This document shows positions 1-6,632 of a DNA stretch of 11,127 nt, piece by piece. Each line of letters opens with the position of its first letter. Positions within the stretch are counted from its first letter, which is position 1. Under the pieces are notes generated by a model that was not told the DNA's origin, searched no databases, and saw only the letters and a program-made list of their open reading frames with translations. Origin of the DNA: Clostridia bacterium (lineage in GTDB: Bacteria; Bacillota; Clostridia; Christensenellales; UBA1242); assembly GCA_017443885.1 (NCBI GenBank), contig JAFSXW010000010.1:1-11127 (forward strand), given 5' to 3'. The translations under genes were made by a program, and so were the position numbers.

Positions 1-80
1 GTGCTGGCGTTAGCATTCGCACGCCACGCTTTCTCTTTTTCCTCTTTGCTTTTTAGTGTAAACGGATATTTTTTTGTCAA
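1..80 (-). other. possible 5' end of a minus-strand coding region running off the window
   Basis: A minus-strand frame stays open from a TTG at 80-78 to the window edge. It reads about 26 codons of a lysine/glutamate-rich peptide (TKKYPFTLKSKEEKEKAWRA and onward). No convincing Shine-Dalgarno precedes the TTG. The edge (1-30) is richer in G+C than anything nearby and uses codons such as GCC, AAC and GCG that its neighbours rarely use. A plus-strand frame is also open from 1 to 102, so coding on either strand is unproven. The edge could equally be part of an RNA gene. This is an inference from an open frame only. Confidence 0.2.
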
Positions 81-157
81 GGTTAAAATGCATGTCAAAT
101 AATACAAAATGTTATGATTATAATGACAACCCTCTGACAACAGCGCAATATCCGTTT
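60..157. repeat. long imperfect palindrome (98 nt)
   Basis: Three nested arms can be paired by eye. The outer arm is AAACGGATAT (60-69) with ATATCCGTTT (148-157), 10 perfect pairs. The middle arm is 74-82 with 131-140, 9 pairs and one bulged base. The inner arm is TGTCAATAAT (94-103) with 117-128, 10 pairs around a two-base bulge. The terminal loop is 104-116. It lies beyond the terminator of the 263-1630 gene, in non-coding sequence. It could be a structured RNA, a MITE-like palindromic repeat or a protein-binding region; the sequence alone does not decide. Confidence 0.45.
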
Positions 158-183
158 TGTTGGCTGGTTAAGAGAAAATAAAA

Positions 184-214
184 TAACACTCTAACTTTTC
201 AAGTTAAAGTGTTA
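184..214 (-). terminator. rho-independent terminator after the M28-like gene
   Basis: An 11-bp stem with one mismatch (185-195 with 203-213, plus an outer T-A pair) surrounds a 7-nt loop. On the minus strand it is followed by a T-rich tract (ATTTTATTTTCTC). It lies about 50 bp past the stop codon at 263 and would end the holA/M28-like transcription unit. Confidence 0.65.
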
Positions 215-262
215 ATTATTTGGCAAGTTTCAAAAGCCAACAACGATAATCGTGTTTTTTAT

Positions 263-1630
263 TTATTGTTTATCATCCTCATTGTTTTTGCTAGTGTCTT
301 CTTCCACTTTTTCTTCTATTTTTTCTTTAAGTTCATTGGCACCAATATTAGATTCCCTAGTAATTTGCATGACAACACTAGCAAGTTGCTCACTCGACAT
401 TCTTTTTTTAGACTTTTTAATCATGCTAGAATATATAGCATAATAAACCACAAACATTAAAACAACGCTAATCCCTGAAATAAATAGCACCAACGCTTCA
501 TTATTTGCAATGTTTGTTTTAGATAAATTTGAATGTAATTTTAATGCATTTGCCTCAAATTCTTCACTAGATATCAGTTTTAATGTGGAAGCACATATTA
601 ACCCTAAATTATTAGCAACATTTCTTTTATATTCAATTTCTATATATGCAGTTGTGTCTAAAATTGTGTTAGTAAGCTCTGCATGCGTGCTACTTTCTGG
701 CCTACCTAGTGAAGAAATGCCATTGTAATTTCCACTAAAAATGCTCACAAGATTAAATGCAGTGTCAGCAAAAACTTCTGCCGGACCTTCTATTCCAGCA
801 TGAGCAAATGCCATTTCGTTATTTGTGCTATAATTATTCACAAGTGCCGTAGTTTTATTAAATTCTTTAAATCCATATCCTGAATTTAAATACTTAGCAA
901 CATATTTTTCATATTCACTAGAAAAATCTTGTGCATAGAAATAATTATAATCACCAACAGTAATTTTATTTAAACAAATAATTAATGGATTTTTGCTAAT
1001 ATCTTGCGAAATACTGCGTTTATAAGCTTGTGCCCCACAACTATTTTCATCTCCTGCCCCACAGAATATAAAATCAATGTTAAAGTTAAAAGTAAACGAG
1101 TTGTTTGCTAAATATTTAGCCATTGCCATCATCATTGCCACACTTCCAGCACTTTCGTTCACCGCTTCAACATAATTATAATTCTTTTTAGCATTGCCAT
1201 TAGAATCATAAGAATATGTAATTATTGGTGTGTTGCTAACATTTGTTAAAATGCTAATAGTTTTAGCGCTAGCATTTGTTGAAGGATATCTAATTCCAAC
1301 ATTATATGTAGATTTGCTAAAACCATCACTATCTTCAAAATCAACAATTTGTTTTCCTGCGTTAAAATAGCCATTATTTATTGCTGTTAAACCACTAACG
1401 CCAGCTAAATTAGATAAAATATATTCTAGCGTGTTCTTTTCACCATCACTGCCACCTTTTCTTATTATTCTAGCATCACTAGAAAGTAAACTTACAAGTT
1501 CGCTTTTAATCTCACTCACCATAATTGGCGACTCTTCATATTCCGCACTTGCAAAACTATTTACATGTGGCACAAAAAACGAATAAATTGCAAGGAAATG
1601 CGCAATTAAAACCACCATTAACTTCTTCAT
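263..1630 (-). CDS. membrane-anchored M28-like protein, probably catalytically inactive
   Basis: 455 aa. Residues 1-29 form a signal peptide ending in ASA. The extracellular part resembles the M28 zinc-peptidase fold: ITYSYDS (137-143), VNESAG (157-162), FIFCGAGDEN (187-196), ICLNKI (218-223) and STH (H316). A single helix (about 379-400) is followed by the positive stop-transfer KKSKKR and an acidic cytoplasmic tail of about 50 aa. By my alignment to the M28 pattern (HYDS, NDNASG, GAEE, NLD), the first zinc His is Ser140, the bridging Asp is Glu159, the catalytic Glu is Gly193 and a further Asp is Asn221; only the last His (H316) seems kept. It is therefore likely a pseudo-peptidase that binds rather than cuts. 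The start is the ATG at 1630, not the in-frame GTG at 1639, because GAGGTGG lies 5 nt before that ATG. It overlaps the upstream gene by ATGA, implying translational coupling. The M28 assignment is moderately sure and the loss of activity is inferred. Confidence 0.75.
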   Translation of the reverse strand: MKKLMVVLIAHFLAIYSFFVPHVNSFASAEYEESPIMVSEIKSELVSLLSSDARIIRKGGSDGEKNTLEYILSNLAGVSGLTAINNGYFNAGKQIVDFEDSDGFSKSTYNVGIRYPSTNASAKTISILTNVSNTPIITYSYDSNGNAKKNYNYVEAVNESAGSVAMMMAMAKYLANNSFTFNFNIDFIFCGAGDENSCGAQAYKRSISQDISKNPLIICLNKITVGDYNYFYAQDFSSEYEKYVAKYLNSGYGFKEFNKTTALVNNYSTNNEMAFAHAGIEGPAEVFADTAFNLVSIFSGNYNGISSLGRPESSTHAELTNTILDTTAYIEIEYKRNVANNLGLICASTLKLISSEEFEANALKLHSNLSKTNIANNEALVLFISGISVVLMFVVYYAIYSSMIKKSKKRMSSEQLASVVMQITRESNIGANELKEKIEEKVEEDTSKNNEDDKQ

Positions 1631-2196
1631 ATAAGCCACCTCATATAATCAAAAATTAAAATAGCAAATTCATATATTATAAGTGGCATCATAAGTGCTC
1701 TAAACACAAATGGACTAACAACTTCATCTGCATAAAGTTTAGCACACCTTTTTGCAAATAGCAAAAACACAACAAATGTTATTATGATATCAGCAATAAC
1801 TAAATAATTGTAAATATAAGGCAAATAAAAACAAAGCAAATATAAGGCGCCCATAATAACATTTCTTATAATAAAATACCATTTTAAATTATCTTTAATT
1901 GCCATCGAAGGAACAATTAATGAATATATGCTAAAATTTAAAACAATCCTATAAAGCCAAAAAATAATCACACAGAAAACACAACTAACTGCCCCAGAAA
2001 TAAACAATTCTAAAATAAATGTTACTAAAATATTGGTTGAAACAACTATGTTATTAAAAATCAAAATTTCGCTAAACAAATTCAGCCACATAAAAGAAAG
2101 CACAAAAACAAACGGCAACAATTTGTGTGCCACACTATTTTGTATTCTATTATTCTCTTTGCTGTTATCTATTGTTATAATTTTATTTTTCTGCAT
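1627..2196 (-). CDS. five-helix integral membrane protein of unknown function
   Basis: 189 aa. A polar N-terminus of about 25 residues is followed by roughly five hydrophobic segments (about 27-47, 57-85, 105-126, 131-148 and 163-185) with short loops; a basic KWYFIIRN segment lies before the third. I recognise no family and no catalytic motif. It begins 20 bp after the holA stop with only a weak Shine-Dalgarno (AAAGATA). It ends in ATGAGGTGG...ATGA, so its last codons carry the ribosome-binding site and start codon of the M28-like gene. This tight coupling suggests the two products act together in the membrane, possibly as a complex; that is inference from gene order. Confidence 0.8.
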   Translation of the reverse strand: MQKNKIITIDNSKENNRIQNSVAHKLLPFVFVLSFMWLNLFSEILIFNNIVVSTNILVTFILELFISGAVSCVFCVIIFWLYRIVLNFSIYSLIVPSMAIKDNLKWYFIIRNVIMGALYLLCFYLPYIYNYLVIADIIITFVVFLLFAKRCAKLYADEVVSPFVFRALMMPLIIYEFAILIFDYMRWLI

Positions 2197-2216
2197 TATC
2201 TTTATTTATCTTACGC

Positions 2217-3182
2217 CTAAATCATATTTAATATTTCAAAAAACACAATTTCAAGGCCAATTTCATCTTTTATTTTGCCTTGTTTAATTTTTGCATCAAG
2301 GCTTGCAAGATTATCAACTATAATTTTCAGTTTTCTTGGGGTAAATGCTCTTGCCTGCACTCTTAGCATCTTCACGGCATATTCCTTAACCCCAAACGCA
2401 CTCGCAAGTTCACCATCTGTTTTATCTTTATTAATACTCACAAAAAGCGCTCGCCTATAAGTATTATAAAGAATCCCTAAGATAGTGTAAAGCGATTTTT
2501 CTGTTTTAATAAGGCTAAACAAAACTTCTGTTGCCCCATTTTTATCGCCACGAGCAATTTTATCTGTAAGCTCAAAAATCTGATAGTCTATGGTTTTTGC
2601 AACCATTTCCTCAATATCGCCGTCTTTTATCTCATTTTTGCCACAAAAAGAAATAAGTTTATCTAATTCACCATTAATTCTAGCTAAATCACACGAACAA
2701 TAATCGCAGAGTTTGCTAGCACTTAAATTAGAAATTTTGCCTCCGGCATTCTCAACTCTTTTAATAATCATTGAAGTTAAGTCATTTTTATCAAGTTTAG
2801 CACAATCAACTTCAAATGCACCATTTATTTTAAGGCTAGTTTCGCCTGCATTAAACAAAACTAAAATGCTAGAATATTCTTGGCTTTCAGCATAATTTTC
2901 TATTGCCTGCATATCTTGTTTAGAGCCTTTTTTAGTTTTTAAATCTTCTAAAACAACAACCCTAAATAAATCGCCTAGCGGGCAAACTTTTAATTCATCT
3001 AAAAGGTCTTTCATTTGCACACCAGCAAAACTTTTGTGCAAAACATTTATGTCTGGCAAATTGCCAGCAAAAGTATTTTTAATTTTTTCAAGAGCAAGCA
3101 AACAAAGGTGCCTATCTTCACCAAAAATTTCAAAAACTGCATAGGGTTTAATGTCTGCCTTTATAAACTCTTTAACCTTCAT
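2217..3182 (-). CDS. holA: DNA polymerase III subunit delta
   Basis: 321 aa, close to the usual 320-345 for HolA. Delta is the clamp-loader wrench that opens the beta sliding clamp when DnaX/delta/delta' loads it at primed sites. The N-terminus has the family's opening strand and helix (VFEIFGEDRHLCLLALEKIK, from about residue 16). This leads into an AAA+-like domain without Walker A, as expected because delta does not bind ATP. The middle carries the three-helix lid (about 140-210), and the C-terminal third is the helical collar domain ending EIGLEIVFFEIL. The gene lies directly after comEC, an arrangement common in Firmicutes. In many of those genomes rpsT follows holA; here two membrane-protein genes follow instead. 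No Shine-Dalgarno is visible. A good promoter ends 6 nt before the ATG, so a leaderless mRNA is likely, perhaps alongside read-through from comEC. Confidence 0.93.
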   Translation of the reverse strand: MKVKEFIKADIKPYAVFEIFGEDRHLCLLALEKIKNTFAGNLPDINVLHKSFAGVQMKDLLDELKVCPLGDLFRVVVLEDLKTKKGSKQDMQAIENYAESQEYSSILVLFNAGETSLKINGAFEVDCAKLDKNDLTSMIIKRVENAGGKISNLSASKLCDYCSCDLARINGELDKLISFCGKNEIKDGDIEEMVAKTIDYQIFELTDKIARGDKNGATEVLFSLIKTEKSLYTILGILYNTYRRALFVSINKDKTDGELASAFGVKEYAVKMLRVQARAFTPRKLKIIVDNLASLDAKIKQGKIKDEIGLEIVFFEILNMI

Positions 3183-3188
3183 ATATTA

Positions 3189-3217
3189 ATTTTAGCAAAC
3201 AAAACTTAAATTGTAAA
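3189..3217 (-). promoter_or_regulatory. holA promoter, probably giving a leaderless mRNA
   Basis: On the minus strand, -35 TTTACA (3217-3212), a 17-nt spacer and extended -10 TGC-TAAAAT (3194-3189). Only 6 nt separate the -10 from the holA ATG at 3182, so transcription would begin at or within a base or two of the start codon. No Shine-Dalgarno could fit. Confidence 0.6.
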
Positions 3218-3229
3218 GATAAATTAAAC

Positions 3230-4801
3230 TTAAAAGGCATAAATTCCAGCACTAAAAGCCAAAGTAAGTGCAAGCATTATCCCAAAAGTCCGTTTTAACT
3301 TTTTATTTAAAAACACATAATCAGATGCAAAAAATGCAAGTAAAAACACGGCCAAAATCAATAGTTTATCTGGAATAAATTCTATAAAAGCCCTATCAAA
3401 ATTTGCTGTTAATTTAGCAATATAAATTATTGCCCTTAAGCATAAATCTGGAATAACCATTAAAAAACGCATAAATGGAAATATAAGAGAAATCACACTA
3501 AACACAATTAAAGTCATATACCCAACACTTGCAATTGGAACTGCAATTAGGTTTGCCAAAAGGCTTAAAGACGACACCCTTGAATAAATAGTAATAATTA
3601 TAGGAAGTGTCCCAATAGTTGCACTAGTTGTAACTGCCACTGCACCACCTACATATTGTCCCAAAAATTTAGAAAACAACCTACTAAGTGGCTTTGCCAG
3701 CAAAATAATTCCTAACACGGCCGAAAAACTAAGTTGGAACCCAAGTGAAAACAAATCAAAAGGCCTAAAAATTAAAATAATTATTGCTGCTAAACTAAGC
3801 GAAGAAAGCGAATCATATTGTTTTGCAAGAAGTAATGAAAGCATAGAAACTGTGGTCATAATAAAAGCTCTTGAAACGCTCACAGTGAATCCACAAATCC
3901 AGGCATAAATAAAAAGCACACCTATAATCACAAAAAATTTAGTTTTTGGCTTTAATTTTAAAAGTTTGCAAATAACAGAAAGAAGTGCCACAAAAAATCC
4001 AATATGAAGCCCACTCACTGCTAAAAGATGTGCCATGCCCGAAAGTTTAAAATCTTCATAAAGTGAAGTAATTGCATCTTTTTCGCCAAATAGCATAGAA
4101 TATGCCACACCACTAGTTTCGGCACTTAAATTCTTGTTTAAAAAATCACCCACTCCATTTTTCACAAAATCAAAAGTTTCCACCTTTGTTTTTGTTCCAG
4201 TTTTAACAATATCAGAATAGTTTAAATATATATAGCCATAAACCCCACTAGCAAAAACGCTTGTATTCACCCCTTTGTTTTCTGTCGCATCATAAAATTT
4301 AACATTGCCTTTAAAAACAACATCATCACCAATGTTGAAATTTTTTGAATCAGTTAGATCATCTGTAAAAAATAAATAGTACTCCCCGCTTAAACTTTCA
4401 TCATGCATAATTTTGTTTAAATTAGAATTATAATAAGATGCCTTTAAATAACTAACCATAATTCTATTGCCATTTTTAATAATTGTGCCCGAAGCAGTTA
4501 TTTCTGTTGTGTTTTTGCTGTATGGTTTAAAAGCAGTTGTTTTAATGCTAACCACCCCAAAACCATAAATAAAAAATAATATTGCAAAACAAATTGCAAC
4601 AAAATGCTTACCTATAAAAACTGCCAAATTAGAAAACTTTAAATAAATAGCAATAGCAAAAATGAGAACTAGCAAAATAATTATGCCAATAAAATTTTTC
4701 ACCACAAAAATCTGACCTAATAAAATGCCAAAAATTAAACTTAAAGCACAAAACGCCATAGGCCTAAAATTAAAAACTTTTGTAGTTATTGCTTTTTCCA
4801 T
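3230..4801 (-). CDS. comEC: ComEC/Rec2-family competence channel lacking the metallo-beta-lactamase domain
   Basis: 523 aa from the ATG at 4801. ComEC is the inner-membrane channel that takes up single-stranded DNA during natural transformation. Residues 1-85 hold N-terminal membrane helices and about 95-200 an extracytoplasmic OB-like/DUF4131 region. The competence domain follows, with the family signatures GMAHLLAVSGLHIGF (255-269), SVSRAF (308-313), FQLSFSAVLGI (355-365) and SATIGTLPI...SLLANLIAVP (393-422). The protein ends after helices at about 480-523. Many full-length homologues of about 750 aa carry a C-terminal metallo-beta-lactamase (HxHxDH) domain; it is absent here, and the reading frame stops cleanly before holA. 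The frame extends in-frame to a TTG at 4846, but the ATG is preferred because a promoter lies between the two. No Shine-Dalgarno is seen. Expression could continue into holA 47 bp downstream, as no terminator intervenes. Confidence 0.92.
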   Translation of the reverse strand: MEKAITTKVFNFRPMAFCALSLIFGILLGQIFVVKNFIGIIILLVLIFAIAIYLKFSNLAVFIGKHFVAICFAILFFIYGFGVVSIKTTAFKPYSKNTTEITASGTIIKNGNRIMVSYLKASYYNSNLNKIMHDESLSGEYYLFFTDDLTDSKNFNIGDDVVFKGNVKFYDATENKGVNTSVFASGVYGYIYLNYSDIVKTGTKTKVETFDFVKNGVGDFLNKNLSAETSGVAYSMLFGEKDAITSLYEDFKLSGMAHLLAVSGLHIGFFVALLSVICKLLKLKPKTKFFVIIGVLFIYAWICGFTVSVSRAFIMTTVSMLSLLLAKQYDSLSSLSLAAIIILIFRPFDLFSLGFQLSFSAVLGIILLAKPLSRLFSKFLGQYVGGAVAVTTSATIGTLPIIITIYSRVSSLSLLANLIAVPIASVGYMTLIVFSVISLIFPFMRFLMVIPDLCLRAIIYIAKLTANFDRAFIEFIPDKLLILAVFLLAFFASDYVFLNKKLKRTFGIMLALTLAFSAGIYAF

Positions 4802-4810
4802 TAAAACAAG

Positions 4811-4840
4811 TGTATAACAAAATACAACAAATTTCAACAA
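4811..4840 (-). promoter_or_regulatory. candidate comEC promoter close to the start codon
   Basis: On the minus strand, -35 TTGTTG (4840-4835) and extended -10 TGT-TATACA (-10 at 4816-4811), spacer 18 nt, or 17 if TTATAC is used. The ATG at 4801 is only 9 nt past the -10, predicting a leader of a few bases at most. This agrees with the lack of a Shine-Dalgarno. Confidence 0.45.
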
Positions 4841-4873
4841 AATCAAATTTTTTGTTAAAAAAACAAAAATCTA

Positions 4874-4902
4874 TTGCACAAAAAATCAAGTTATGCTATA
4901 CT
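4874..4902 (+). promoter_or_regulatory. promoter of the tRNA-Glu gene
   Basis: -35 TTGCAC (4874-4879), 17-nt spacer and extended -10 TGC-TATACT (4897-4902). Transcription would start near 4909, about 33 nt before the mature 5' end of the tRNA. Confidence 0.7.
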
Positions 4903-4941
4903 CTAAAAGTGCTTAAACGAATTTAAAGCAAAAATTAAAAT

Positions 4942-5016
4942 GGCATCATAGTCTAACGGTTAGGACACCAGCCTCTCACGCTGGGGATCGGAGTTCGATT
5001 CTCCGTGGTGCTACCA
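4942..5016 (+). tRNA. tRNA-Glu (anticodon CTC)
   Basis: 75 nt with a full cloverleaf. The acceptor is GGCATCA with TGGTGCT (G-U at pair 1-72). The D arm is around AGTCTAACGGTTAGGAC. The anticodon stem is CCAGC/GCTGG around the loop CTCTCAC, giving anticodon CTC at 4975-4977. The variable loop is GGAT and the T arm is CGGAG-TTCGATT-CTCCG. The discriminator is A and the CCA end is encoded (5014-5016). CTC reads GAG, a minor glutamate codon in AT-rich genomes, so a TTC isoacceptor should exist elsewhere. It stands alone with its own promoter and terminator, opposite in direction to its neighbours. Confidence 0.95.
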
Positions 5017-5025
5017 ACTCCGAAT

Positions 5026-5057
5026 GAGCCGAACTAAAAAAAGTTCGGCTCTTTTTT
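5026..5057 (+). terminator. strong terminator of the tRNA-Glu unit
   Basis: A perfect 10-bp G+C-containing stem, GAGCCGAACT (5026-5035) with AGTTCGGCTC (5042-5051), and a six-A loop, followed by T6 (5052-5057). It starts 10 nt after the encoded CCA. Confidence 0.92.
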
Positions 5058-5097
5058 AAAGTTTTAGAAATCCCCCAACAAAAACTGATTATTTTTT

Positions 5098-5129
5098 TAA
5101 CAAAAAAGAGTGGGTTTTCCACTCTTTTT
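5098..5129 (-). terminator. terminator of the 255-aa gene
   Basis: An 11-bp stem (5103-5113 with 5119-5129) with a 5-nt loop. On the minus strand it is followed by TTTTTTGTT. It lies about 37 bp past the stop codon at 5167. The stem's own A/T runs may also give some termination on the plus strand. Confidence 0.8.
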
Positions 5130-5166
5130 AAAAGTTATAATACTACTATTTTATGTTAATATATCA

Positions 5167-5934
5167 TCATTCAATAGTGTTTTTATCTTCTTTTGCAGAG
5201 GCATCACTTAAAAGATTTAAAACAATTTCTTCTATTTCAATTAATCTTCTCTTAAGCTCCTTATCTTTGCCAATTGAATATTTAATACCTAATATGATGC
5301 CATACATAAATTCAATTCTTTGCTCTGAAATTAGCATATTAAGAGCATTAATTTCTTCCAATAATTCATTTCTAGTGCACTTGCTTCCTTTTATTTTTTT
5401 AACACCCAAAACATAAGACCTATAATCCTTAACTAAAAATGCAAGCCTTTCAATTAACTCATTATTTAATATTAAAGCAGGTGTTTCAGATTGCTCATCT
5501 TCTTCTTTTATTTGAGTTTCTTCACCTAAAAGTGTTGCAACTATCACATTCTTAAATCTTAAAACAACCTTATTGCAGAAGTTTGCATATGGGCCAACAC
5601 CACCTTCTTCACTGCTATAATATTTATTTAAAAATTGATTAAAATTAATCTTTTTATCATCAAGCAAATTTAATAGGCAAAAAATAAAAGCAATTGTTTT
5701 ATGTGGTTCTTCTGGAAGTACTATTTTACCAATTCTGGCAGTTGCCGTTTCTAATTCTCTTTCAAAGCTAAAATTAACCATACATTCACTAATAAGGTTA
5801 AAAACTTCCCTTGTGGAAGCTATAGATTTTAACACATCGCCTAGCCTTCTATCAACTAATATATATTTGCTGGCAATCATATTATCGCAGGCCGAAGTAA
5901 AAGCCTGTATATCACTTGGGGTAACTTTTGGCAT
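5167..5934 (-). CDS. conserved-looking cytoplasmic protein of unknown function
   Basis: 255 aa, with no signal peptide or membrane segment; predicted largely alpha-helical. An N-terminal helical part (about 1-130) contains IASTREVFNLISECMVNF and FIFCLLNLLDD. An acidic linker (about 140-152, TQIKEEDEQSE) follows, then a C-terminal helical and possibly coiled-coil part (about 155-245) with many Lys/Glu/Leu. I do not recognise the family. A clear Shine-Dalgarno (GAGAGG) sits 8 nt before the ATG, and a good promoter lies just upstream, giving a leader of only about 14 nt. It is divergent from the DUF4364 winged-helix gene over 156 bp, an arrangement often seen for a regulator and its target, but that link is only suggested. 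Confidence 0.82.
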   Translation of the reverse strand: MPKVTPSDIQAFTSACDNMIASKYILVDRRLGDVLKSIASTREVFNLISECMVNFSFERELETATARIGKIVLPEEPHKTIAFIFCLLNLLDDKKINFNQFLNKYYSSEEGGVGPYANFCNKVVLRFKNVIVATLLGEETQIKEEDEQSETPALILNNELIERLAFLVKDYRSYVLGVKKIKGSKCTRNELLEEINALNMLISEQRIEFMYGIILGIKYSIGKDKELKRRLIEIEEIVLNLLSDASAKEDKNTIE

Positions 5935-5954
5935 AAATTTTTCCTCTCACTATA

Positions 5955-5983
5955 ATTTTAGCAAATTAAAGTTTCTTTTGCAA
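5955..5983 (-). promoter_or_regulatory. promoter of the 255-aa gene
   Basis: On the minus strand, -35 TTGCAA (5983-5978), 17-nt spacer and extended -10 TGC-TAAAAT (-10 at 5960-5955). The TTTGCTAAAATTA block is identical to the one in the holA promoter. Here a Shine-Dalgarno-containing leader separates it from the ATG. Confidence 0.7.
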
Positions 5984-6039
5984 CTATTTTTATGTTTTGC
6001 AAAAGCAAGAAATAATTTTACACAATTTTAGAAAAAGTA

Positions 6040-6068
6040 TTTATTTTTTTTATGTTTAATGTTATACT
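6040..6068 (+). promoter_or_regulatory. promoter of the DUF4364 gene
   Basis: Extended -10 TGT-TATACT (-10 at 6063-6068) with a weak -35 (TTTATT, 6040-6045) at 17 nt. The extended -10 would make up for the poor -35. Transcription would start about 15 nt before the ATG at 6091. Confidence 0.5.
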
Positions 6069-6090
6069 TAAATAAAGGATACAAAGGAAT

Positions 6091-6621
6091 ATGGATGTTG
6101 CAAACAACTCGAAACTCAGCAAATTAGTTTTACTATTTGTTTTTGATAAAATGGAAATTCCATTAACTGAAGAAACTATTTTAGATATGTGTTCTAGCCA
6201 AAATGCATGGATAAGTTATATGCTATGCAAAGAAGATATGGCCGAACTTTTAGAATCTGGTTTTATAATTATTTCAAGCAATAAAAGTGGCGAAAAATAT
6301 TATTCTATCACAACCGAAGGCAGAATGTGTTTAAACTATTTTTTTGTAAATATTCCATCTAGTTTAAGGGAAGAAATTTCAAACTATATAAAAGCAAACC
6401 GCCTAAGTTTTAGAAGAAAGCAAGAATATTTTAGGGATTATAGCCGAAATGATGATGGCTCCTACACTGTTCTTCTAAAAATATTAGATCCAGCTGGCTC
6501 TAAATTAGAATTAAAATTAAATGTTGCAAACCGTGCCAGTGCGCAAGATATTTATAAAAAATGGGAAAATAAAGCAAGCGAAGTTTATGGTGCATTATAT
6601 GATATTTTAATTGACGACTAA
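6091..6621 (+). CDS. DUF4364 family winged-helix protein
   Basis: 176 aa, the usual size for DUF4364 proteins of Firmicutes. The N-terminal half is a winged helix: KLVLLFVFDKMEIPLTEETI (about 11-31), a recognition region in the 40s-50s (CKEDMAELLESGFIII), then the wing and following helix GEKYYSITTEGRMCLNYF (about 67-84). The C-terminal half (about 92-176) alternates helix and strand, with RRKQEYFRDY and YTVLLKIL as the family has. The fold suggests a DNA-binding transcriptional regulator in the cytoplasm; no member's target is known to me. AAAGGA elements at about 6075 and 6084 are the likely ribosome-binding region. It is divergent from the 255-aa gene and convergent with the lipoprotein gene. 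Confidence 0.85.
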   Translation: MDVANNSKLSKLVLLFVFDKMEIPLTEETILDMCSSQNAWISYMLCKEDMAELLESGFIIISSNKSGEKYYSITTEGRMCLNYFFVNIPSSLREEISNYIKANRLSFRRKQEYFRDYSRNDDGSYTVLLKILDPAGSKLELKLNVANRASAQDIYKKWENKASEVYGALYDILIDD

Positions 6622-6632
6622 TAAAAACCCTT

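Noticed and set aside
117..124. TATAAT-like hexamers as promoters in the left intergenic region
   Set aside because: Neither strand has a -35 at 16-18 nt from them; they are more simply part of the palindrome arms.
209..460. Plus-strand open frames opposite the M28-like gene (also 252-443 and 510-728)
   Set aside because: They lie antisense to a gene with signal peptide, anchor and ribosome-binding site, have no ribosome-binding site of their own, and read as Phe/Ser-rich shadow peptides.
1631..1639. GTG start three codons upstream for the M28-like gene
   Set aside because: That GTG is part of the GAGGTGG ribosome-binding site of the ATG at 1630.
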